Assembly (NCBI GenBank): GCA_000697335.1
Contig: JNEM01013685.1
Span: forward strand, 1-16,860
Source: Conidiobolus incongruus B7586
Taxonomy: Eukaryota > Entomophthoromycota > Entomophthoromycetes > Entomophthorales > Conidiobolaceae
Length of the DNA stretch: 16,860 bases
Direction: 5' to 3'
Shown one piece after another: positions 8,565 through 16,860 of the stretch. Every line of letters starts with the position of its first letter. The stretch's first letter is position 1. The notes under the pieces were generated by a model. The model ran no database searches. It saw only the letters and a program-made list of their open reading frames with translations, and was not told the DNA's origin. The position numbers and the translations under genes are program-made.

Positions 8565-10255
8565 TTAGATTCTTTCGTCATCGTCGTCATCATCATATGA
8601 TTCGATTGCTGTCAACTGAGTACTACAGAAGAGGGATAATAATCCAAATATTACTGAACCCCAACTCATCCAGTACTGAGAATTGCTGAATGCTTTGATG
8701 GCCAAGGGCTTTAAATGAGCGGGTAAATTGATGGTTTCTTCCATATTGGCCATGAGCTTGGTGACGAGAGTGGGATCATTAATGTAAAGGGTAAGATAAT
8801 GGTAGAGCATATTGGTCCATAGAGCTGTAGCAAGTGCACCGGCTAAAGCGTTGCCAATGTTGCGCGAGAGGAAGAAGCCGAGAGTAATGGGCTGCATGTC
8901 ACGTTTACGGACTGATTGGTACGCGATTTGACCACATGAAGACGTGATACCAGCACCGGCACCAATACAGATTTCTGCAAGTATGAGTATCCAGAGAGGC
9001 GTCGAAGGATTCCTTGCCGGGATGACCAGAGCAACACCAACAGTGTTGACCACGCATCCGAAAATGAGGAGACTCTTCAGTCTAGACACACGTTGTAGAA
9101 GAAAGCCAGCAATAAAATTAGTTGTGAACCAGCATATTTGGTAGGGCTTTTGAATTAATGATAGCCAATACTCATCCAAGTCCCTGGAGATCATGAGGTA
9201 TCCGTTGATGTAAGCCCAGTTTAAGGCTGCGTCCATAGAGACAAAGACCAGACATAGGATTGCCCACTTGGCGTTGGGATATTGGTAGAATAAATTGAGT
9301 GGAAGCAATGTAGATGTTGAATATTTGAATTCTCTCAATAGCAAAATCCCTGTAGAAATTAATCCTAGAGAAATCATCATCAGAAACAGTGGATTTTGAT
9401 AAGGGTTGTCAAACTTTTGGGAGAGTGCAATGGGAATTAAAAGCAAGCTCAAGCTGATTACAAGTAGTCCGTAATTGACTAGACCTCTGAAGGAGTGCTT
9501 GGCTTCGTTGAAATCTACAGAAAGTACGGAAAGTCTATCTTTCTTTTTACTATGGGATCTTTGATGAATGTATAAGAGTATCGCAACAATCAATCCACCT
9601 GATATCAGCACACCCATAGAATTAAGTCTCAAAACCCAACGCCAACCAACAAATTTAGCCCAGTCAATTAGCAATTGCGACACAAATAAACCCATTATTA
9701 GTGGTAAATTGAGTAAAGTGATCATGTTGCCTCTATTTTCTATTTTTACATATTCTCCTAAAAGTACTTGAAAAACTACTTCAATACCCAAAGTACCAAT
9801 CACACTAAACAAACCAGTAAGTACATAAAACAAAAATGAGGGTGCAACACTCTGTATAAAGCTTCCAAGGGTTAGGAATCCAGCGCCCACAATTACCATA
9901 CTCACAGTATCATATCTAGCCATCAAAATACCAAAGAGAGGTACTGCCAAAATCGATAACAAAGTCTGAACCAAATCGATAATATTACTAATATCAAAAG
10001 CTTTAAAACTGGAAGTAATACTCGGTGTCAAATACAGAATAATAGAATCTGACAAGCTTGTAACGCACAGTAAACCTACCATACTAAACATAGTAAATCA
10101 GCATATCATACAAGATCAATTAACACAGAAATTTACCTTCCAAACAAAAAGATAATAGCCCATTTTCCATACTTTGTATTTTCAACATCATTTTCCAAAT
10201 CAATGTAATCTCCGGGTTGTCTACTCTCCAACAGTGGAGAAGTTTCTAAACTCAT
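8565..10255 (-). CDS. Siderophore-iron transporter-like MFS permease (SIT/ARN family)
   Basis: Two exons, 10255-10137 and 10083-8565, with a 53-nt intron (GTAAAT...TTTAG, CTGAT branch-like motif), give 545 residues. The upstream exon supplies the real start, residues MSLETSPLLESRQPGDYIDL; the downstream ATG at 10091 lies inside the intron. The protein is almost entirely membrane segments, about 12-14. Features typical of SIT/ARN permeases are ENRGNM (155-160), WRWVLR (187-192), and near the C-terminus LAEICIGAGAG followed by QIAYQSV and LSRNIGNALAGALATALWTN. Members import ferric siderophores by proton symport and usually have 14 helices in about 600 residues; this one is a little short. ETSPLL at residues 4-9 is an acidic dileucine sorting motif. 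The C-terminus is SY, six Asp, ERI. Three iron-type GATA boxes lie upstream. TRI12-like MFS pumps are the main alternative. Confidence 0.85.
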
Positions 10256-10357
10256 TTTAATTTTAAATTTATTTTTAAATAATATTGACTTCAATTCAAA
10301 AAAGAGAAAAATGATTATTATTAATTAATTAAGATATTATTTTTTTAAATGTTTAAA

Positions 10358-10366
10358 ATCAGATAA
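10358..10366 (+). promoter_or_regulatory. ATCAGATAA, iron-type GATA box 1
   Basis: Perfect match to ATCWGATAA, the site family of fungal iron-responsive GATA repressors (SRE/SreA/Fep1/Urbs1). It lies 103 bp upstream of the MFS start codon. Confidence 0.6.
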
Positions 10367-10432
10367 CTTTGTATCCAAAATTAAAACCCCTTCTGGATAA
10401 ATTGAATAAAATGGGATTAATTTTAGGAATCT

Positions 10433-10441
10433 ATCAGATAA
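10433..10441 (+). promoter_or_regulatory. ATCAGATAA, iron-type GATA box 2
   Basis: Second perfect match, 178 bp upstream of the MFS start codon and in the same orientation as box 1. Confidence 0.6.
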
Positions 10442-10482
10442 AAATTTTTTAAATAGTTTGTAAATTTTTTATATTATAATTA

Positions 10483-10491
10483 ATCTGATAA
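10483..10491 (+). promoter_or_regulatory. ATCTGATAA, iron-type GATA box 3
   Basis: Third perfect match, 228 bp upstream of the MFS start codon, 50 bp from box 2 and in the same orientation. Confidence 0.6.
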
Positions 10492-11057
10492 TTTTATTAG
10501 ATTTTGATTGGTTGATAGATTTTTTAAGTTTCAAGTTATAAATTAGGAATATGTTATCAATATTTTTTTATTAAGATTGGATAAATTGACGTATTGTAAA
10601 TTATTAATAGAGTTAATTTTGAAGGATTTTTTAACTAAAAAGTATTAAGTAGATTATATAGAATGAAAATTTTTTTGAGATCACACGCCAAAGAAAAAAT
10701 TTATTAAACTAATAATTAAAAGTATAAAGTTTATGCGTGTTGATAATTTAGCAATAAATTTACTTTTAAGTTTGTCATTAATTCAATGTGATATTAGTTA
10801 ATTAATAAACTTAGTATATTTTTAGATTTTAGTCAAATGATTATGTATGATAATGAATTAAAATTAATATTTGAATTAGATAGAATATATAAAATATGAT
10901 AGAGAAATAAAGTTAGTATTATTTTATTACAATTTTAAAATATTATTATAATATTCGTTAAATGAGAGTAACTAGTAATACATTAAATTGACTATCATAG
11001 TGCTACTGTTAGAGTAAAAAAAGATTTTTGTAATGATTTAATATAAATTTACATCCC

Positions 11058-12212
11058 TTAGTCATCATCGTCATCATGTCCAACCAAACTACCGATAATC
11101 AGCATTACCAAAAATCCCATTATAAAACATAAAACTAAGTATTTGAAATTTTGACTCTTCTTGCGATAGCTTTGATAGATACTCTTGACACACTCGATAA
11201 TGACTGTCAACATCATACCACTCACCATACCCAACACAACGCCATTCATCAGTTGAAAGCTGTTAGGATCTACGGTTCCCATTAATAAAGTACCAATAAA
11301 ACCACCAATAGGTTGACACAAACCACCGATAGCAGCTGCAAATAAGAAAGCTTTAGCTCTAGAACCTGTCATCATTAGCATTGGAATAGCAAGTGTGAAA
11401 CCCTCAGGGATATTGTGAATGAAGAGACCTATGAAGATACTGAGACCAAGGTTGCTACCTGCTGAATTTCTCATAATCATAATTAAACCTTCTGGAAGTT
11501 TGTGGCAACTGATAGCTATCGCTGTTTGAATAGCTATTTTCCAGCTGATATTTTTCATTTCTTCGTCGATATGGGATTGGTGATATTGTTTGTCTAATTT
11601 TTTTGTCATAAAATTCAGTTATTTAAAAATAATCGTTAAATTTTGAGATATACCTAAAGATGTTGTGGTATTTCTATCTTCCAATTCGATACCATTTTCG
11701 TTTAAAGTATCATTTTCAATCAAAGTCATTTCATCACTAATTTCCTCATCAAAATCATGACTTGTTTTTCTACCACTACCGTGGTTATGTTCACAACTGT
11801 GAATAGCATTAGGGGCAACACTTGTAACAAATCGTGATAAAAATAAAGTTAAAAACAAACCAAAGCAATAAAAAATAATGAGAAATAATAGTGGATAATC
11901 TTTAAACCTTTCAACCTTTTGTAAATGTTCATATGTATGGGGTAACAGTGAGAATTGTGTACTATAAAATAATATTCCACCCGATATGGGCCAACCGTAA
12001 ACGATCCAGCGTTCTGTAGAGTTCTTAGAGCTTTTGAATAGTAAATCTAAGTAGACGAATGAAGCTAAAATAAAATATAAATTATTGGAAACTAAATTTA
12101 TTTTACTTTATGTTTCTTTACCTCCAAGTACTGAGGCAAAACTATTTCCAATAATTAATAACCAAGAAATTAATAACTCGTTAGATTGAATATTTTCCCA
12201 ATTAGAACTCAT
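11058..12212 (-). CDS. ZIP-family zinc transporter A (Zrt3/GufA-like), poly-Asp tail
   Basis: Three exons, 12212-12122, 12064-11654 and 11593-11058, with introns of 57 and 60 nt (GTAAAG...TTTTAG; GTATAT...ATTAG with an AACTGA branch), give 345 residues. ZIP proteins move Zn2+ or related metals into the cytosol; yeast Zrt3 releases zinc from the vacuole. The metal-site helices carry HKLPEG (198-203) and HNIPEG (227-232), followed by a conserved FTLAIPM and FLFAAAIGG-QPIGG stretch. TM1-TM3 lie at about 13-40, 55-72 and 87-110. The loop before TM4 is short (about 60 residues) and has only a vestige of a His motif (HSCEHNHG, 119-126); it is acidic instead. The C-terminus ends GH plus five Asp. 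It sits 279 bp downstream of paralogue B in the same direction, a tandem duplicate. Confidence 0.88.
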
Positions 12213-12491
12213 TGATACTTATTGTTTTTAATATTATGTTATTTTATGTTATATTTTATGATACTTTGGTATTATTTAAAACCTATATTCTTTTAAATAT
12301 GTCTTATTACAAGTTGTTAAATGGAGTTCAAATTATGGTAAATTGGCACTGTCTAATAAATTCAGAGAATATTTATAATTGAATTGGCAAATTTAACTAA
12401 CTTTAAATATAAAAGAATCAGAATTATATATTTTAATATTAAGCAATTTTATTAATTTTTATTAGTATTACAAAATAATAATATTTTAAAA
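12213..12491. other. Spacer between the two ZIP genes
   Basis: 279 bp containing the promoter of ZIP A and the 3' end of ZIP B. There is no clear zinc-response element. Confidence 0.5.
12448..12463 (-). terminator. Two AATAAA poly(A) signals of ZIP B
   Basis: On the minus strand AATAAA occurs at 12463-12458 and 12453-12448, about 28-44 nt after the ZIP B stop codon. Confidence 0.55.
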
Positions 12492-13962
12492 TCACATTAA
12501 TTGATTGCTTAAATAATTCAACGAAATCATCCCTATTAACCCTGTAAAAAATGAAATTAATAAATATTTAAGTTTAGCTTCCTTTTGGAAATAACTTTGG
12601 GAAATACTACGAATACATTGGAGTACTACTGTTAACATCATGCCACTGACGGATGATAGGATGACTGCGTTCACGAGTTTGAAACTGTCTGGGTTAATTG
12701 AGTCGATTAGGACAGTGCCAACAAGGCCGCCTATCGGTTGCGTAAGACCTCCAATAGCAGCTGCAAATAGGAATGCTTTCATCCTGGATCCAGTACTCAT
12801 TAGCATAGGAATAGCTAATGTGAAACCTTCAGGAAAGTTGTGGATGAACAGTCCCAAAAATAGATTCCAACCCAGCTTCTGATTAACTGAACTACCAATA
12901 ATCATCAATAAACCTTCAGGGAATTTGTGACAAGCAATAGCAACAGCTGTTTGAATACTGATTTTCCATCCAAGTTTCTGCTTCTGTTGGTCTGGATATG
13001 GATATGAAGGTTGTGTAGTCAATGGAATTTCGTGCTCTGATTTGTTGGAAATGATGGACATTCTTTTGTAGTCAGGATATGGAATGTTCTTGCAGAATTG
13101 GTCTAATGCCGTTTTGTTGCATGTACAAATATGTGATTTAGGTGTTGATGATGAAGAAGTTTCGTATTCAGAATACTTCAAAGAAAGGTCTGATATAGTA
13201 CCATATTGTTTGATTTGGATGGAGTTGATTTGAGAACATTCTATTCTAGTGCTATCCTTGGAATTTTCCTCATGGTTCAATGGTTTACCCCGTTCAATAT
13301 CAACTTTCGAATGTGAATGAGAGCTTGTGTGCGAGTGGTCATGTGAATGAGCTTGATCTTGAAGATGGGAATGAGAGTGAGACTCGCAAGTATCAATGGC
13401 AGAAGGAGCGATGCAATTTACTAATGCACTCATCAAATGGGTACATAATATTCCCATAAGATAAAACACCCCAAAATAAAACACTGGAAATTTCTCAAAG
13501 TAGGGCACACTCGCCAATTTTTCGTAAGCATGAGGGACTAGAGAAAGCTGTGTACTATACAACTAAGAAAAGATATTAGTTTTGGCATTCGAAACGATTT
13601 TATTTAAATAAAGCAAAAAAATTAAATAGGTAGAGAAGAACTGTCAAAAAGTCTCTTAAAGGTATATCACACATTTGAGTCAAACATAATTTTCTGCCTA
13701 GTAAATAACAAAGTAAAGAAACTTACCAATATACCACCAGAAAGTGGCCAAGCGTACTTTAACCACCTCTTCGTTGTTTCAACACCACTTCCAAAGAGCA
13801 AATCAACAAATACCAAAGAAGCTAAAAGGAGTTATTTAGTATGGTATAAAGTGACAGTTTGAATTCGAATTTACCTCCTAAAACCGAAGCTAAACTAAAG
13901 CCTAAAATAAGTAACCAAGAGAATAATAAGTCGTTATTTACAATATCGTCTAGTATCAACAT
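12492..13962 (-). CDS. ZIP-family zinc transporter B (Zrt3/GufA-like), His-rich loop
   Basis: Three exons, 13962-13875, 13821-13727 and 13562-12492, with introns of 53 and 164 nt, give 417 residues. The second intron (GTAAGT...TTCTTAG) is needed to join PLSGGIL to LYSTQLSLVPH, matching the uninterrupted segment in paralogue A. Metal-site helices carry HKFPEG (273-278) and HNFPEG (302-307). Between TM3 and TM4 is a loop of about 145 residues with nine histidines at 123-145 (SHSHSH, HSHDHSH, HSHS) and a CTC pair at 207-209, a typical ZIP zinc-sensing or zinc-binding loop. Downstream of TM4 the protein is closely similar to A, including an identical FTLAIPM segment. It likely acts in zinc release from a store or uptake into the cytosol. 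Start: the first ATG, after a TATATTATATAAATT leader. A zinc-response-like site lies at 14178. Confidence 0.9.
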
Positions 13963-14177
13963 AATTTATATAATATAAGATTTTGAAATAAATGACTCTT
14001 CAATAGAAATATATACTATCAACTGATAAACACAAAACAGACTAACTAAAGATATGAAAAAAACTACCACAGATAACAATATATATCAAGAATATTAAAA
14101 GTTGATAAAAAAATTAAAATCCCTGAATACTAACTAGGTACATTATATATGTATTTAGGTTAGTTGGTGTAATGTGT

Positions 14178-14188
14178 ACCTTATAGGA
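14178..14188. promoter_or_regulatory. Possible zinc-responsive element upstream of ZIP B
   Basis: ACCTTATAGGA matches 9 of 11 positions of the Zap1 site ACCTTNAAGGT, about 215 bp upstream of the ZIP B start codon. The match is imperfect and Zap1 itself is known from other fungi, so this is tentative. Confidence 0.25.
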
Positions 14189-14305
14189 CAAAGTATTAAT
14201 CTATTGAATTATCTAGCCAAATGAAGTAACTCAGATTTTTAAATTATCAAATTGAGTTAATACTCCAATCAGAAATTAAAGAAAAAGATAAGAATGATTT
14301 AATAA

Positions 14306-14660
14306 AAATCAAGTGATGAAAATCAAATATCAACAAAAGAAATTCTAAATACTCTCTATTATACAATGAAAATCTATGTTGATGATTATGATATTACAAT
14401 TATAACAAAGGAATTTTTCCAAAATGTTAGATTTCTTGTTAAAGATTACTAATATCATCATCCCATTTTCAAAAAATTAAAACTTAATCATTTGATTCAA
14501 GGAGGTAGATTCGAATTTAATTTTTTAACCTTCAAGGTACATGTCCTAAATATTGAAATGCATAAATTGCTTTTCTCAACTTTATTGAGATGCAAAATCT
14601 GAGAAGCCACCTGATCTAGCTGATATTATTGATTGGCTACGTAATTGGTTAAAATAATTG
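14306..14660 (+). pseudogene. Unidentified coding relic
   Basis: About 100 codons from 14306 are open with a single interruption, where several stops would be expected in DNA this A/T rich. A further short protein-like piece follows in another frame at about 14602-14655, with PPDLADIIDWLRNW. Residue composition looks protein-like (charged, His and Trp present). I do not recognise the family. A YVDD tetrapeptide near the start resembles a reverse-transcriptase box, but nothing around it supports that. Treated as a broken fossil with about two breaks. Confidence 0.3.
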
Positions 14661-16660
14661 GTTAATTTCACTTTAGTGTTTGGAATAAAATCATGCCATT
14701 TAATATAATCATCAAAATCACATTATTTGGATTATTTTTATATTATCTATCCAATAATTAAAAAAATATCATCATATTAATTAATAATCTTAATTTAGTA
14801 TTAATTCAATCAATAAAAGCTAATACACTATCAACAAAATATCAGAATTGCTAACGTAATAGATTTTGTACTTGAATAAGAACTTTCGAGGTAGAGTACT
14901 ATTTTGATTATTTTTAATAATGTTTCAACCAATTTAATAAAGATAATGCCATATTACAATATTTTTAAAGTGAATATTGGTCTATTTATAATTTGATATT
15001 TTTAAATGATTTGAACATTATTGAATAGTTTATATTCAACAGATTTCAAAAGAGTATAATATTGATAAACTTCCTTATAGATATCTATCATTTCTCTATT
15101 TATATTAATTGACAAAATATTAAAAGGTTCTTATCTTAGCTCTAAGCTAATCCTATTTTAGGGAATATTGATTAGTATTTGTTCAAATATTTGTTGATAA
15201 ATTGATATCTTAAGTTAATCAACTGTTATTATTTATCCCCTTCCAATTTTTGAAAAAACTGAATTTAAACCTGTAATATTGATTACGTCATTCTAAAAAC
15301 TCAAGATTTTACTGATACTGATTAATAATGCCATCATTGTTCGAAAAAAATGCCAATAATACAATAGTAGTCATTTATACAATATTAACATTTGATGTTA
15401 TATAATATATAAATATATATCTAAAATTCTTAAGGTATCAACGTATTAATAATGTTAAAACTGAATTTCATAAGATTTGACTCAAATTTCGATTTATATA
15501 TTTTTCAATATTTGTCAGATGACAATTAAATAAATTCTTAATATATTCAAAAATAGATGTTTAAATATTGATAAATATTTGGATCTATTTAGTTATAATA
15601 ATGATCTTTGTAACATACAGAATATATCTATTTTATTGTAAAAATTTATTTTCATTTCTTTGTAAAGTTATTGTGTGGTATTAATACTAATCAAATTATA
15701 ATTCTGAGTTAATTGTTTTTACAGAATAATTTAATACTCATTTTTTATTTTATTTAAATATTATACCAGCATATTTGAAAGAGTATCAATATGTTTATAT
15801 CCAGAATTGTAAGAATTAGAAAAACAATAAAATAATAATCAAAGGATTCAAATATTATCATATCAAAAATTAAAAAAATTATTCATTTATACATAGAACT
15901 AGAATATCATTCAAAATTTTGAAATTCCATTTTATAAATATCTGAAATTAAAATGGATTTATTTTAACTAATGTTTTGAAAATTTATATATATTAAAAAT
16001 TGTAATTATTTTTTATTTTATTTTCTAATATCAAATATTTTTAAATAATTTTTTCACTTAATTTTATTTTATTAATTATTTATATAAACTATTTTAAATA
16101 AATACAAAAAAATGAAATTTCAGTATTAAATAAAAATAACAAATTTTCCTAAATATATATTTACCTTTATTTTAAATCTTTTAGATGGATTTGAGATAAT
16201 TACCTAATTCAGGTGATTGGATTAGTATTACTTATATCATTCAAAATTAATCTTCAAATTAACTTATTACCATAGAATTAAAATAATAAAAAAATTTTTA
16301 ATTTTTGATTTTTTAATTATATTATTCATTTCAAAAAAATTACACCAAATAATAATAAAAATAAATAATATTAATTATATATATGATGCTTTTGATTAAT
16401 AAAATTAACTCTCAAAAATTACTATTGAATTTAATATTATTTAAATATAATTTTAATCACCAAAAGTCTATATTTCAATATTGATAAAATTAAGCAACAA
16501 GTTTTCTAAATGTTAATAATTTATAGTTAGTTTTTAAGATAATATTTTATTCAAATTAACTATTTATCAACAAATTAATTATATTGAAATTAAAAAAAAC
16601 TATATAATACTTATTATAATGATTAATATAATAATAAAATATTATAATAAATTAAAAAAA

Positions 16661-16860
16661 TGGGAAATTTTTTGATTTTTGATTTTTCAAACTTATTATT
16701 AGTTTTAAATAGAAAATATATAATTTTAATTTATATATATAATTTTTTTAATTAAAAAAATAATTTTTTAAAATTGGTTATTTAATTTTATTATATTCAA
16801 ATAAAAAAATAATTATCAAAAGTTCCTTATTTTAGTATTAATAAAACTAAACTATAAATT
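16661..16860 (+). mobile_element. Mariner copy 2, 5' end, cut by the window edge
   Basis: From TGGGAAATTTTTTGATTTTTG onward this aligns with 424-650 of copy 1, including ATTGGTTATTTAATTTTATT and AATTATCAAAAGTTCCTTATTT. Copy 1 has about 27 extra bases in the middle. Orientation is the same as copy 1. Its transposase would begin near the window end, so its state cannot be judged. Confidence 0.8.

Larger units (their letters stand above)
10256..11057. other. Promoter region of the MFS gene / 3' region of ZIP gene A
   Basis: This 802-bp spacer holds the three ATCWGATAA boxes described separately. There is no open frame. A GC-rich 6-bp inverted repeat, ACACGC at 10683-10688 and GCGTGT at 10735-10740, stands out in otherwise A/T-rich DNA. 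Confidence 0.6.
13963..16659. other. 2.7-kb gene-poor region upstream of ZIP B
   Basis: The first 250 bp should be the ZIP B promoter. Beyond it I see no intact gene. Sequence complexity up to about 15300 is higher than in the deserts elsewhere, suggesting decayed coding material (see 14306-14660). From about 15900 it is nearly pure A/T. Confidence 0.5.

Noticed and set aside
8843-9771. Open frames opposite or out of phase with the MFS gene (8843-9040 minus; 8944-9144 and 9568-9771 plus).
   Set aside because: They are antisense or shifted shadows of a well-supported MFS coding sequence and show no family features.
11619-11858. A separate small minus-strand gene with HSCEHNHG.
   Set aside because: It is part of exon 2 of ZIP A read through into intron 2; splicing joins it to the ZIP core.
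12640-12882. Plus-strand open frame inside ZIP B.
   Set aside because: It is the antisense shadow of the conserved ZIP core.
14366-14390. YVDD suggesting a reverse transcriptase.
   Set aside because: The surrounding residues do not follow retroelement polymerase spacing or motifs, so a tetrapeptide alone is not evidence.

Overview
This window looks like nuclear DNA of a very A+T-rich, early-diverging fungus; an Entomophthoromycotina-type genome would fit, but the exact lineage is inference. Three observations support this. The three large minus-strand genes carry short spliceosomal introns, mostly 53-60 nt, with GTAAAT/GTAAAG/GTATAT/GTAAGT donors and CTGAT/CTAAT/AACTGA branch-like motifs. 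One gene belongs to the siderophore-iron transporter branch of the MFS, a family largely confined to fungi. Two more are ZIP zinc transporters of the fungal vacuolar (Zrt3/GufA-like) type. Intergenic DNA is extremely A/T rich and mostly low in complexity. All exon models were made by hand from reading frames and splice motifs.

Left third (1-8564). A decayed Tc1/mariner element (about 423-1689) has recognisable terminal inverted repeats and a heavily stopped D34D transposase. It is followed by a GC-richer, hairpin-rich block with TGTC...GACA ends (2041-2459, LTR-like). Next is a broken duplicate (about 2760-3090) of the only plus-strand gene, a 150-residue intronless orphan protein (4642-5094) with a TATA box and a poly(A) signal. 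About 2.6 kb of near-featureless A/T DNA ends at a probable solo LTR (7739-8067).

Middle (8565-13962). Three minus-strand metal-transport genes lie head to tail: a siderophore-iron-transporter-like MFS protein (545 aa, 2 exons), a ZIP transporter with a nearly His-free loop (345 aa, 3 exons), and a second ZIP with a His-rich metal loop (417 aa, 3 exons). The MFS promoter holds three perfect ATCWGATAA boxes within 134 bp, the site family of fungal iron-sensing GATA repressors. This independently supports the iron assignment. The ZIP pair is a tandem duplication with one shared and two private introns. The MFS protein and the adjacent ZIP both end in a run of aspartates.

Right part (13963-16860). 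This is mostly gene-free. It has a possible zinc-responsive element upstream of the second ZIP, an unidentified coding relic near 14306-14660, and the first ~200 bp of a second copy of the same mariner, cut by the window edge and in the same orientation as the first.

Taken together, the core is a small metal-homeostasis neighbourhood (iron uptake plus zinc mobilisation) set between transposon relics.
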